From Pohlia nutans (taxonomy: Eukaryota; Streptophyta; Bryopsida; Bryales; Mniaceae): a stretch of 64,000 bases of DNA. This document shows, piece by piece, positions 34,428 to 45,670 of this stretch. Below the pieces are notes generated by a model. The model did no database searches. It was not told where the DNA came from and saw nothing but the letters and a program-made list of their open reading frames with translations. The number at the start of each line of letters is the position of its first letter. Position 1 is the stretch's first letter. A program made the translations under genes and the position numbers. Where the stretch lies: assembly GCA_022496805.1 (NCBI GenBank), contig CM040093.1:5396501-5460500 (forward strand), given 5' to 3'.

Positions 34428-36120
34428 CGACCATTTATAGATGTATATATTTATATATACACATACATGCATGCACATACGCATACACAAACATTTATTT
34501 ATATGTATGTAAATATAAACGTACATACATGTGCATTCAATATGTTCAATTGTAATTTAATTTCATATATACTATTCATATGAACATGCATACAATAGGT
34601 TCAAATCTAATTTAATATCAAGTTTTCCCCTCTAACTAGGTTTATAAAATATAAATTATAACATATGTTTTTGTGATAATTTGTTTCTGCAAATTGGCGT
34701 GGTCTTTCTCTCTGAAATTATGATTGTGATTCCATTGAATGAAGTTGATCTATTAGGTTCGAAGTAATGTATGCATAAAAAATTGCTAACTCTTATGGAA
34801 TTCAAATTGGAACCCATTGCTTCATTATTTTGCCTTTATATTTGAATCTCTTGCCTATTTATTCAATTGGTAAGTAATTATAAGTGTAGTTATGAAATTG
34901 GCCAAAAGTGGGAGGGAGAATGAACAAAAGAGGAAAGGGAGAAGGGCATGGTAGGGGGGGGGGGAGGGAGAAGGGGGCGGAGTTAGCTAACAATGAAGAG
35001 GTAAGAGACATCATGAATGAGGTAGGACGAACCGCTCTCCTAGTAGTGAAGCACTACTAGAATTCAATGCGAAACACAATAAATGTTGGAACATTCTTTG
35101 ACCGTACTCATAATACGCCTCGAAGTACGTGAGGATTCTTGAAGTGCGTGTAGACCCAAGGAGTTGGGTTGGAGGAGGAGGAAGGGAGAGCAATGGAAGT
35201 TTGGAACACCAAAACCCATGGGCTGCTGCCTCTCGCCGTCCGCGGACGGCCCGTCCGATTCTGCCGTCCGATCCGCGTCCGACTGCCGTCCGCCTGCCGT
35301 CCGCCCCTGTCCGTCCGTCTGCCGTCCGATCCGATGGTTTCGTCCGATGGATCCTGTCCGTCCGATCCTATCTGTCCGTCCGTCCGATTGCTCATGCGTA
35401 CATCCATCACATACGGCGACCTTGTACAAAAATTAAAATTATGTGATTGTTCATGGTCCATTGTAATATGAATTCCTTCAAATATTTCACTTTTATAATT
35501 TGGAAAAGTTCAGTTACTATTAGATACTACTTAGCACTTTAGGACTAATTGGAAACATACAATTTCCTGCATGTATAAACTTTAATTAAAAAATTTAACC
35601 AATCCCAAAAGTAAAATGGATATAAAAGTGTATATTCATTGTTGTCAAAGGCAACATTAAACCAACATTAAAACTAGCATAACAAATAGAAGTTGTGATG
35701 TATAATTTGTATATCCCATCTATATGACTGAATATCGTCAAATCCATTTGAATTAATTATAAATTAAGACAGATAGAAGTAGTTTGATTGATCACAGGAC
35801 TTCTCCGCCAATGCTTAACGTTTTCAATTTCCTTGATAACAAATAAGATCATATTTTGTGATTTTGTCCACAGAATATTATCCGTCCAATCGCACATGTG
35901 TACACAATATATTTATATCGTGGACATGTAAATCTATATAAACATAGAAATACATGAGCATACATATATACATGTGTATATATATATATATATATATGTA
36001 TATGTATATGTATATGTATGTATGTATGTATCTACATGTATGTATATGTAAATATGTGGGTGGATATTTGTATGTACATATACATGCAAGCAGTTACGAA
36101 TATACATGCACTACAAACAT

Positions 36121-36440
36121 GTCTTCCACGATGTTGTACCATCATGCAAATGGCATGGCACATGTGTTTTATATTACCAATGGGCATATATTATTATTCC
36201 AAGTTTATTAGAGATGATAATATGCCTTCCACGATGTTGCACCATCATCCAAATGGCATGGCACATGTGTTTTATATTACCAATGGGCATATACTATTAT
36301 TCCAAGTTTATTAGAGATGATAATATGCCTTCCACGATGTTGCACCATCATCCAAATGGCATGGCACATGTGTTTTATATTACCAATGGGCATATATTAT
36401 TATTCCAAGTTTATTAGTGATGATAATATGCCTTTCACGA
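36121..36440. repeat. 103-bp tandem repeat, three full copies
   Basis: Starts at 36121, 36224 and 36327 with a partial fourth at 36430; each contains CTTCCACGATGTTG and GGCATGGCACATGTG. Copies are nearly identical, so the expansion is recent. Found only in copy 2 of the larger duplication. Confidence 0.9.
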
Positions 36441-36864
36441 TTTATGAAATTCGAAGTGGAATCCATTGCTTGAATGTTTTGCCTATTTATTCAATTGATA
36501 AGTAATTACAAGTCAAGTCATGAAATTGGGCAAAAGTGGGAGGGAGAATGAACAATGGAGGAAAGGGAGAAGGGCAAGGTGGGGGGGGGGGGGGGAGGGG
36601 GCGGAGTTAGCTAACAATGGAGAGGTAAGAGACATCATGAATGAGGTAGGATGGACCGCTCTCCTAGTAGTGAATATGCCTTCTAGAATTCAATGCGAAG
36701 CACAATAAATGTTGGAACATTCTTTTACCGTACTCATAATAGGCCTCGAAGTACGTGAGGATTCTTGAAGTGCGTGTAGACCCAAGGAGTTGGAGGAGGA
36801 GGAGGAAGGGAGAGCAATGGAAGTATGGAACACCAAAACACAATAAATCCCATGGACTGTTGCC

Positions 36865-37130
36865 CCACGCCGTCCGCGGGCGGCCCGTCCGGTTCTGCTG
36901 TCCGCATTGCCGTCCGCCCCTGTCCGTGCGATCGTGCGCCCCTGGCCGTCCGATTGGAGGGTCGATACGTACGGCTGGCAATTGGCCGTCCGATGCGACT
37001 GTCCGCACCTATGCCGTCCGATGGAATTGATCTGGGCCGTCCGATCAATCATGCGTCCGCAGTACGCTTCGTCCGCTCTAGGCGGACAGTATAAAGGGCG
37101 GATGGCCATCTTCGTCCGCTCAGAGAGGCG
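36865..37130 (+). promoter_or_regulatory. CGTCCG cluster and TATA box upstream of cargo gene 2
   Basis: About 20 CGTCCG/CGGACG-like hexamers followed by TATAAAG at 37090-37096, roughly 200 bp before the ATG at 37294. The arrangement repeats that of the kinase-like gene (TATATAAT at 41900), suggesting that the clusters act as promoter elements. Confidence 0.6.
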
Positions 37131-37293
37131 GTGAGCATGGTGATGTTCCGACAGCACCTGCACCGACTCTGTCACATGTTTTTTGAGTCACTGCGTCACG
37201 TTGTACGCACGTTTGACTTCATTTCAGGACGTTTGCAGCACGTTGCGCTTCTACCTTCCACACGGTTTCTCAGCGTTGTTTTGACTTCCCACG

Positions 37294-38378
37294 ATGTTTC
37301 AGCGAAGCAAAAGTAGTAGGAGATCTTCACAAGGGACTCCTCAAGTTATGAACTGGGATCAAGTCGTTGACCCCAATTAAGTTGCGGAGCCGGGATGGGA
37401 CACTGAGCCTACGAGAACATGCAGTTGTAAAACATGCAAAGAATACGTGAAGATGACGCATTTAGCCAAGATTTGGCCACGAACTCAAATGCAAGTGTCT
37501 GGCCCTCGTTGGGAAGGTCCAACTGCGACGTGCCAAAGCGACCATTTCCGACAACGGTATTGGGAGGTGCACGATTTCGTTGGGTTGCCTAACTCAAAGC
37601 CAACCATCATGAAATATTCCTTAATGACAATGGTTTGGGCTGAGATTGTATAGCACAAGGATGTGGATTGGAGTACGGTGCCTGGGAAAAACGTTGAACG
37701 TTTGAATCGTTCACAAAACTTTATTCCTACCAACTGGACTGGACCGAGTGATTGTGTGCCGCAATGGTCTAATCGTCTTGCGAATGCGACAAACGTTGTT
37801 GTACCTGATGATGACACCTCGCAATGGGAAGTACGTCCACGCAATACATATCGGCAACACGACGTTGAGAACTATCCCGTGACGTTCGGAACTCCTGCTC
37901 AGCATGACTATGAAAATCATCAAGGAACTTCACGTCCAGTAGGCAGGGGTGATCAAAGGGGAGTTAGCCATGGCTACGATGATAATGCATACGCTGTACA
38001 CAATAATGAACGGGTTCCGTATCCGCCAGATACAGTACCCCGCGAGCATATTCTCCCGAGAGGACCCACAACGATCTTGGACATCATGGGTTTCAAAGCC
38101 ATCCTCCTATTTATTCTGGCCCCGGCGAAAGCTCAGCAAGCGGTGCACCCATGAGTTTTGGTAGGGATATGTATAGTGCTGTAGACGGCCCCCCTGACGG
38201 ATTTGCTGCTGGGCCATCGAGTCAGTATGATCGAGATGATGAGTACGAAAGAGATCTTCAAGAAGCGATAAGACGGAGCGAAGAGGAAGAGAATGAAAGG
38301 CGACTGATAGATCAATGTTTTTTTGAGCAACAATGGGACGCGGAACGTGGGACATTTCGGGGACATCGACAATATTAG
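37294..38378 (+). CDS. Cargo gene 2: paralogue of cargo gene 1 N-terminus with UIM-like C-terminus
   Basis: ATG 37294 starts MFQRSKSSRRSSQG. The first 130 codons share DPNxxAEPGW, KxWPR, SDHF and VDWST spacing with cargo gene 1. A polar disordered region follows. After a frame change near 38065 the last 75 codons include ERDLQEAIRRSEEEEN, which fits the ubiquitin-interacting motif pattern (acidic, L-x-x-A-x-x-x-S). In-frame TAA 37378-37380 and TAG 37651-37653 interrupt it. No RING. Function unknown; link to ubiquitin is inferred from the motif only. Confidence 0.55.
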
Positions 38379-38602
38379 GCGGATTTAACAAGACTGTCTA
38401 TGCTCCAGTGGAAGTTCAAACCTAGCCTAGACCGTAGAATCCAATGTCTTCAATTTTGCTTTGTATAGACCAAGACATGTCCTTAGTTTGAATTTTGTTT
38501 GGATGCTACAAACTTTGGATATATTGTAGGCTGCTAGCGCTAATGCTCTAGGCTTATAAAGCATGTATGGCTCATTGTGTGAACATTATTAGCACAAATA
38601 TT

Positions 38603-38634
<32 letters not shown>

Positions 38635-38649
38635 TAATCTAATCACGAA
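38379..38649. other. Non-coding spacer with (TA)n microsatellite
   Basis: Downstream of cargo gene 2; a perfect TA repeat at about 38600-38630. No gene seen. Confidence 0.7.
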
Positions 38650-40430
38650 GAGTAAACTGGTCATGAGTACATAATCCATTCTTATTTCCATTAATAAGAG
38701 ATCGAGTTCATGACTTACAAAAAGATTTATAAATTGTCTTGGTGTCGCCTTGACTTTTATAGTAGACCTTACATACCCGGTTGAAAACAAAATGAGTTTA
38801 GTTCACATGCAATGGAAGGGCTAGAAGTTTATCTTAGAACTTGGTTGTGCATAGCACAGTTGACTTTCCAAGAAGGACTCCCATCACATTCTCATTTCCT
38901 ACTCCTTTTATAACTACCTTGTGCAACAAAAACCTCCTTCACGAATAAAGTTATTTATGAAAAACATCTTGTCTCACTATCCTGAGAAGTTCATGGCGGC
39001 GAACGAACCACCAAAAGTGCACTTTATTGAACCCCTCTTTATGTTAGGTCCTTGCTACACACTCTCCACTTGAATTAAATGGCTTCCCGTATTTACTTTT
39101 GGCCGAACACTTTCTTTGAACCGTCTTCATCATCGAACAACCTCATGAGCTTCTGTGCTTCAAGTGCAGTTCGGCAACATCAGAGCTTCGAAAAAGACCA
39201 TCGTGAAGATCGTAATGAACACCTTTGAAGTACATACTCTCGTAGCTTGAGATTCAACTTGCCTAAACACTACACTTTAGTCCCGATTGAATCACTAGAG
39301 AGGGTTCGATAGTATCATAGTACTACATTCTAATCTAACTTTAGACACCGAGTCCCGTAACACCCTAAACCCTACTAGTGTTAGTGTCCCATTGAGAATT
39401 TGGAACGATACAGAAAGCATTGCCATGTGTAGTCAAAGGGTGTAGTACTATGGTAGGGTGTAGTACTGTGGTACTATCATGGTGCATGAGGGAGGACTAG
39501 GCACCACTAAGGCTTGGATGAAGTCTATGAGGAAGGTATTAAAGTGTCAATCTTGCGGCATGGCACTTGGAATGAGGTTGTCACTTCATCTTGACGCCTC
39601 ATGCTAGAAGAGGCTTAGAAACCCTAGAATGTTCATATTTGTCTAGTGGGGCCTTTGGAAAGTGACTTGGTGAGTGTGTGAGAGACTAGCTCGGTTCTAG
39701 CGACTACAGCCCTTTTCACAGGCGGAAAGACAAAGCATGCGTCGACAAAGCAGGGGGCAAATGGGCAATACCCTCTCTAGCGTTTCAATCGAGATTAAAG
39801 TTTAGGATAGGCAAAGTGGATCTCAAGTTATGAGAGTATGCACTTCAAAGGTGTGCGTTCCGATCTTCACGATTGTGTTTTTCTGAGATTTGGTATTGCG
39901 AACAGCACTTAGAGCACAGAAGCTCGTGAGGTTGTTTGATGATGAAGAGGGTTTGAAGAAAGTGTTGGGCTAAAGGTATGTATGGGAAGCCACATGATTC
40001 AAGTGGGGAGTATGTAATGTGGAACAAATATGAAGAGGGGTTGAAGAATGTGCACTTTTGGTAGTTCAATTGTCCTATTGAACTTCTTATTATAGTGAAG
40101 CAAGATTTTTTTTCAGAATTAACCCTATTCGTGATGGACGTTTTCATTGTACAAGGTAGTTATGGAAGGGGAGGAAATGAGAATGCGGTGGGAGTCCTTC
40201 TTGGAAAGGCCTTTGTGCTATGCACCACCAAGTTATAGGATCAGCTCAGACCCTCCCAATTGCATTAAGGGTAAAGTGAACTCATTTCGTTGTCAACCAT
40301 GTATGGAAGGTCCGATAAAAGAACGGAGAGAACATCAATGAAATTGATATATCTTTTAATGAGACACGAACTTAATCAATGACCAATGGAAATAACGCTT
40401 GATTAGGTACTTAATGAGGTTTACAATTTG
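38650..40430. repeat. Foldback structure: about 660-bp inverted arms
   Basis: Arm 1 (about 38650-39315) is the imperfect reverse complement of arm 2 (about 39765-40430): for example CCAAGAAGGACTCCCATCAC against GTGGGAGTCCTTCTTGG, and ATCGTGAAGATCGTAATGAAC against GTTCCGATCTTCACGAT. The spacer (39316-39764) holds no ORF. It could be a foldback or MITE-like insertion, or a source of hairpin RNA. Short ORFs in the arms lack motifs. Confidence 0.75.
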
Positions 40431-41739
40431 CGAGACGGATTTTTCAATATTATGTTGAGTTATTGCACGGCGCGGATCTTTGAAAACAAGATGTGGTTCT
40501 TGGAAAAAAACAATAGAAATTGACGGAAGTCAATTTTTTTTATAACTCATAAGAGTGAGAGCTTATTTCCAATTCTTTCATACTTGTGTATAAAAAAAAC
40601 CGAGCTTATAAATAAGTACGCCCACTTTAGCTAGAAAAAGACGGCCATATAATTAATGAACTCCACCCTTTCTATAAACCCTACAATTTCATGGCACTTT
40701 GCCGGAGAGAAGGGGATGGTTGTTAAATATTTAGTGCCTATGATTACTCAGTGGCGGACGAGGCCGTGTATATCACATTAGTGATCACACGTGCTCTACT
40801 AATATCGAACTTTGGTCTCAAAGTCTTGACATATAGTCATAATTAACCCCTAAATTTTTGAGCGACCATATTCTGGTCGTTCCACTTTTTGGGCAGCCTC
40901 CAGGGACCTCATACTTTTAAAATTTTCAATGAGAATTTCAGTGTAGCTTTCAAAAAGTACACTCTACATGTCGCACTTTGTTTCATGTCATTCCGATAAG
41001 TATTGCAAAAGTTATAAGCATTTGAAGTTTTTGAAGCGAGATCGGGCAGCAAATTTTTTGTTTATTTTTTACTCTTTTTCAAAATTTCTTTTTTGATTCA
41101 TGATTGGTTGATCTTTATCTACAAATGTAGCTTTAAATCTACCCATTTTGAGCAATGGGATAAAAGTTATGAGGAGATCTGTTTTTTGGGCAGTTTGGAC
41201 AAAAAAAATCTTTGAAGCTCATTTCTAAACTCAATTTTCAATATGTTTTAATGAAATACAAGGCACTAGGTATAGATTTCCAAGTACAACATTTTCACCG
41301 TTAAGATTGACATTTTACAATTCCATGTCAAAGTTATTAATGATTTTCTTTTTCCTTTCACTTTGTACCCACTTCTAGTAATTGTTTTATGAAAAAATTA
41401 ATATGAGCTTTTTTCTTACAAGATTTTATATTTGAAGACTTAACTGAATTGTTAACATGGCCTTGCCATTCATTGAATTTCTAACCCATTCAAAAAAAAG
41501 ATATTAATTTCAAAAGTTCAAATTTGTCACCGGATTGAACCCCAAAAAATCTTCTTTTGCAACTTTGATCCTTATAATCTAAGAATCTAATGGTCATTTT
41601 GCTCTCAAATTTTGTGCTCACATGAAAATTCAAGTTGGGTATTAGATCTTACGGTTGAATGATGAAAAAACAAAAAAACATATGATTTCTTCTTCAACTT
41701 CCAAATGCTGCTTTTTTCATGGTTTTTTGTGAGAATACG
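40431..41739. other. AT-rich non-coding stretch
   Basis: No gene, RNA or repeat recognised. Many short poly-A and poly-T runs. Confidence 0.5.
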
Positions 41740-41935
41740 GTCGTCCGATCTGGGGGCTGTCCGATCTGCGGTCCGATGTGCGGGCCGTCTGATCTGTACC
41801 ATCTGATTCAGGGGCGGACTGCGCAACCCGTCCGATCGGGTGGCGGACGGCGCGGGCCGTTCGATCGGGTGTCCGATCTAATCGGACAGCACGTCCGCCT
41901 ATATAATCGTCCGCCCAGAGCGGACGGCTCACTTT
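41740..41935 (+). promoter_or_regulatory. CGTCCG cluster and TATA box upstream of the kinase-like gene
   Basis: Several GTCCGATC and CGGACGG motifs, then TATATAAT at 41900-41907, about 190 bp before the ATG at 42094. Confidence 0.6.
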
Positions 41936-42093
41936 TTCCTCCCTACTCACATTATTGTGAGAGTAGTTAGGGGTTGCTGTTGGCAGGGTTATTCCATCCT
42001 CTGGCCCCTCACTCAGGGAGGAAGAAGTCAGCGTTGTCGGGGGGGGGGGGTATATTTTGCCATTTTTTTTTACAATTCTGGAGCTCCGTCACC

Positions 42094-43587
42094 ATGCCGA
42101 AGGGAAAAAAACAGAAGACAGGTAAGAAGACGGAACAAAAATCTCTTGAAGATGACCTTCACATGCCGTCGGAAGCGTGTTAGAAGTTTCTGCAGAAGTT
42201 CACGGTGGATTTTTACCGAAGCAACACGCTTATGGCGTTGGAGAGTAAATTTGTTCGGTACAAAGAGCGTAGCGTGGAAAAATTTCAAGAAGACATGACG
42301 AGGAATATGTTGCAGGCTCTTCGGGATGGATTTTGGTACCGGGAGATGGAGAAGCGTGATTTCACAAAGTGGTTGGAGTGGAGGGTGAATGATTGTTCGT
42401 GGAATATCCAGGGAGTATTAACCTAGTATGGGAAGGACCACGGACTGCTTCAGGACAATACGTATATTGAGGAAGTGATGAAAAAAGCAGACGACTTTGT
42501 GCTATTGATGAAACCATACACCCTTAGACGCCAGCGCAGACAACAAATCGGTTGGTGGAGAGACGTTGCCGGTGGATCCGAGGAGTTAATGAAGAATAAG
42601 TTGGTCCACGCATTGCCTGCTACGGCCAATGTCATTGAAGTGGAGCACACATCACTCAAGGGTGCATATGCTACCGTCAAGAGGGTTCGAATTGAAGGAG
42701 CTCCAGGGTTTGAACCTCATTGGGAGTTTGCGGCAAAACTTTCAAAACAGGCAAGGACTAGACCGGATCTTGCGAAATTGGAACACCAAAATGAAACGAT
42801 GGCCGTTCGAATTGAACATCCAGGTGTTATACGATACGTGGCTATTCATGCTTTGAAATATGAGGGTTATGCATATTGGTGGAATGGTGGGACATTGCGA
42901 CAGATGCTGAATTTAGACAACACGTACGGAGACGATATCTACGCGCGTATGTTGCATGCACCTATGTCAGCGGACGATGTGATCAAAGCAAGTTATCTGA
43001 GGCGGTTCCGTAAAAAAAGAACGGAGTTAGCGTGGGCATTGGTGATCATCATGCATGAGGTACACATGACCAACAACCTGCACAATGATTTATCTCCCGA
43101 TAATATCCTTTTTCATTTCCTTGCGGATGAGACGCAGGTATACATCGGGGTATGTGACTGGGGCATGTTATCCTTTTCGACGGAGCCAATGGAATCACTA
43201 TATGGGTACAACAGTACAGAGGAAATGCAGAAGGATCTTGCAGAACGGTGGTGGGTGGATCCTACGATTGCTTATGTACGTAAGCCAGATGCAGATGTGG
43301 AGATACGCCCACCAGTGACGAAGACAACTGAGGCATATGGAGTTGCAAAAATTGCCATGCGCATCAACAAGAAAAACATGTCGGAGGATTACTGGAAGTT
43401 GCAGACGCGTGGAGAAACTTCAGCAGTATATGAACAACAGGATTTGGCAAACGTGTTCGAGAGCTATTTGAATCGATTGTGCAGCACGGATCGAGCAAAT
43501 ATTGGAGGTTTAGCTCATATAGTGACACGTTTTAGGCTTACATACAAGTGGCCAGTACCGTACAAGCATTTTAGAAATGTGTATTAG
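42094..43587 (+). CDS. Cargo gene 3: protein-kinase-like protein, two in-frame TAGs
   Basis: One frame of 498 codons from ATG 42094 to TAG 43585-43587, interrupted only by TAG at 42181 and 42424, with no frameshift. Residues 1-160 are Lys-rich then helical, without known motif. The kinase-like domain follows: glycine loop LKGAYATVKRV, FAAK lysine, HPGVIRYV, hinge GGTLRQML, catalytic loop HNDLSPDNILF (HxDLxxxN with Asn for Arg) and CDWGML in the DFG position. The key Lys, Asp, Asn and metal-binding Asp are present, so activity is possible if the stops are bypassed. It is distant from typical plant receptor kinases. Confidence 0.7.
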
Positions 43588-44429
43588 GCAAAACATAGTG
43601 ATATAGTTCTTTTTGGTTTAGAATAGTAGTAACAGTATTGAATTGTTCTATGGCTATTGCTGTGTGCTTATGCATAGAACACCTAAACTTCTGTCCGACT
43701 ATCAGGAAAATATTTTCTTTTTTGACATTTACGGAAAAAAAAATTCCATATGTTTTATTGTTTTTGGGATTTTGCTATCTCTATGTTCATTGATATAAGT
43801 GGGTTTTGCAGCCATGAGTCCCGGGACTCCAATTTGGAATTTTTTTGCACACATGGGTACCTAACGTTATTAGAATTTAGAAACACCCTCAAATTTCCTT
43901 AATATTTTGGAAAATAATTCTTCCATGTGTTATTGGAATTTTGCTAACTCTATGGTTTTTGACTAGGATTTGCAATCTGTGGATTTGTGTTGACAGTTTG
44001 AATTAAACATACAACACTGTGGACCAATGTATCCAACGGTACAAGTGTTACCATCACACCCTCGTTTACAACTTTGCTTTGTACATCAACTCCATTCCTG
44101 TCTGGCTGTTTTCCAGCACCCATTTGTAAACAACTATTTGAAAACAATGTTGTATTGGCACCTAAACCCCTAAATGCTCTAGCGTTCTACTTGTGGACGA
44201 TATACATAGTTCATCACAAATTACCCTAAACCGTCATGCACTTTTGTAGTGTGGACTTTTTACAGTAAATTCGATGGGAAGTAAGCTTCGCACGTATGTG
44301 CTCCAAATACGAAGGGATGATTTGTGAATTTTTTATGCTCCATTTCATGTTGTAGTGATTCACCCGAATTTTTTTAGATTTTAGGGTAAAAGCTCTTTAG
44401 AATAAGCAAACTCATAATTTTAACCCCTA
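43588..44429. other. Non-coding 3' flank of the kinase-like gene
   Basis: AT-rich; right after the stop the frame reads TAG TAG TAA CAG TAT TGA within 60 bp. No other gene seen. Confidence 0.5.
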
Positions 44430-45380
44430 AAGGACCAATCAACCATATTATGCTTGCTTTTTGGTCAAACGCCCCAAAAATCAAGTGTTTTAACTTTATT
44501 GTAGTTAGTGTTTTTATTAGATGTTTTAGTTAAGTTATGATACATATTTTGACCGTTGGGATTGGAGAATAGACTTCATTTGAAGATTTTCCACCGTCGA
44601 GAAATTTGAATTTTGAGTGTCCATAATACAAAGGGATTTCTAAAGATGCTCCTATCATAGGTCTTTTTTAACCCTTTAACGTCCCAATTCAACACTGTTT
44701 TTAAAGAAGTGTTATAAAATGTTTGATGGAAACCAAAAATGGAGTTGAGGTACAAAGAAAATTTGTAAATGCCAATGTGAAGATCACATTTGTACGGTTA
44801 AATGTATTATATTTTTTATTAATAATTTAAAACTAATTTTGCAAGGTTTTCTCTTGAAATTCAATTAAAAATCCCGAATTAACACAAATAAATTGAAAAT
44901 ATTGGAATGAAATTGGAATAACATCCACTACGCGATGATATGGTTTCCATTATTTGATTCTACTTATTTTGGAAAATCATGTCTCAAGTCTCACTTTTTG
45001 AACTAAGAATGAAACTTGACATAAACCAATTGTGTAATTTTTCCAAAAATCATGATAACCTATTTTGAAGATCCACACCGTACAAAGAATAGTCAACTTA
45101 CACAAGAACCCAAAAAGAAATTGGTGGATGAAAACTGTCCACTTTGGATGGAAATCGAACAGCTTTAATCTGTTTGTCGTCCAATATATGGACGCTGGCG
45201 CGCTAAAGGGTTAATTTATTCACTTTCAATTTTTTACTCCTTGTAAATATAACTTTTATCTACCTTAAATATAATTTTTGATATTAAATTTGACAAAAAT
45301 ATATTTATTTTGAATTTTTCCCTTGTTTACATAATAAAATTTGTAAATATTCAAAATATCTTCAAATCATGTTGAAAACT
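44430..45380. repeat. Inverted repeat arm matching 33262-33680
   Basis: Reverse complement of the left arm in two blocks (44430-44690 and 45215-45380) separated by about 520 bp absent from the left copy. It abuts the right subterminal CGTCCG cluster directly. Non-coding. Confidence 0.7.
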
Positions 45381-45655
45381 GTGATCGGACGTCCACTGAA
45401 CCGTTCGATCGGGTACGCCGTCCGACCTGTCCGCCGTCCGATCTGCCTAAACCGCCGTCCGACCTGTCCGATCTATCCGCCCGTCCGACCTGTCCGTCGT
45501 CCGATCTGTCAAGTCCGCCGTCCGACCTGTCCAGCCGTCCGCTTGGGTAAAACCCCCGTCCGCTGTGCATTTTTCAAAGTCACCGGACGCTGAGACGGGA
45601 ACGTCTACGTCCAGCGGACGTCCGGACGCGAACGTCCGCGTCCCAGCGTCTGAAC
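45380..45655. repeat. CGTCCG cluster, right subterminal
   Basis: Dense CGTCCG hexamers followed by CGGACG-rich sequence ending at the right inverted repeat. It mirrors the left-end cluster at 24062-24330. The apparent gag ORF runs on through this sequence by chance. Confidence 0.75.
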
Positions 45656-45670
45656 AATCCTGCAGCAGTA

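Larger units (their letters stand above)
34100..37130. repeat. Tandem segmental duplication, about 1.65-kb unit
   Basis: Copy 1 is about 34100-35450 and copy 2 about 35795-37130. Shared landmarks are a CGCACATGTGTACACAATAT segment (34214, 35890), a GGGAGAATGAACAA segment with a poly-G run (34918, 36547) and a segment CGAAGTACGTGAGGATTCTT (35119, 36746). Both copies end in a CGTCCG cluster (35235-35400 and 36865-37080). A TA-rich microsatellite lies at 34340-34440. No credible gene; the ORFs here come from (TA)n and CGTCCG low-complexity sequence. Confidence 0.75.
24048..45662. mobile_element. Giant (21.6 kb) hAT-type element with cargo genes
   Basis: Ends form imperfect terminal inverted repeats: CAGGGTTGTCACTTCGGACG on the left and CAGGATTGTTCAGACG as the reverse complement of the right. 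The flanks carry an 8-bp duplication with one mismatch (CGGCAGTA 24040-24047, CAGCAGTA 45663-45670), the length typical of hAT. Excision with one duplication rejoins gag in frame between two zinc knuckles. It contains a BED/hAT transposase, a RING-bearing gene, a UIM-bearing relative and a kinase-like gene. CGTCCG-rich clusters lie at both ends and next to most of these genes. Some of the interior (foldback 38.6-40.4 kb, AT-rich repeats) may be later nested insertions. Confidence 0.8.

Noticed and set aside
35108..35461. Arg/Gly/Asp-rich ORFs on both strands
   Set aside because: They come from the CGTCCG cluster; similar ORFs appear in every cluster and share no protein motif.
34200..36417. 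Several ORFs rich in Tyr and Ile or repeated His/Met
   Set aside because: They are translations of (TA)n microsatellite and of the 103-bp repeat.
45447..45670. Gag C-terminus continuing into 45447-45670
   Set aside because: This stretch is the inverted repeat and CGTCCG cluster of the hAT-type insertion read in the gag frame by chance.
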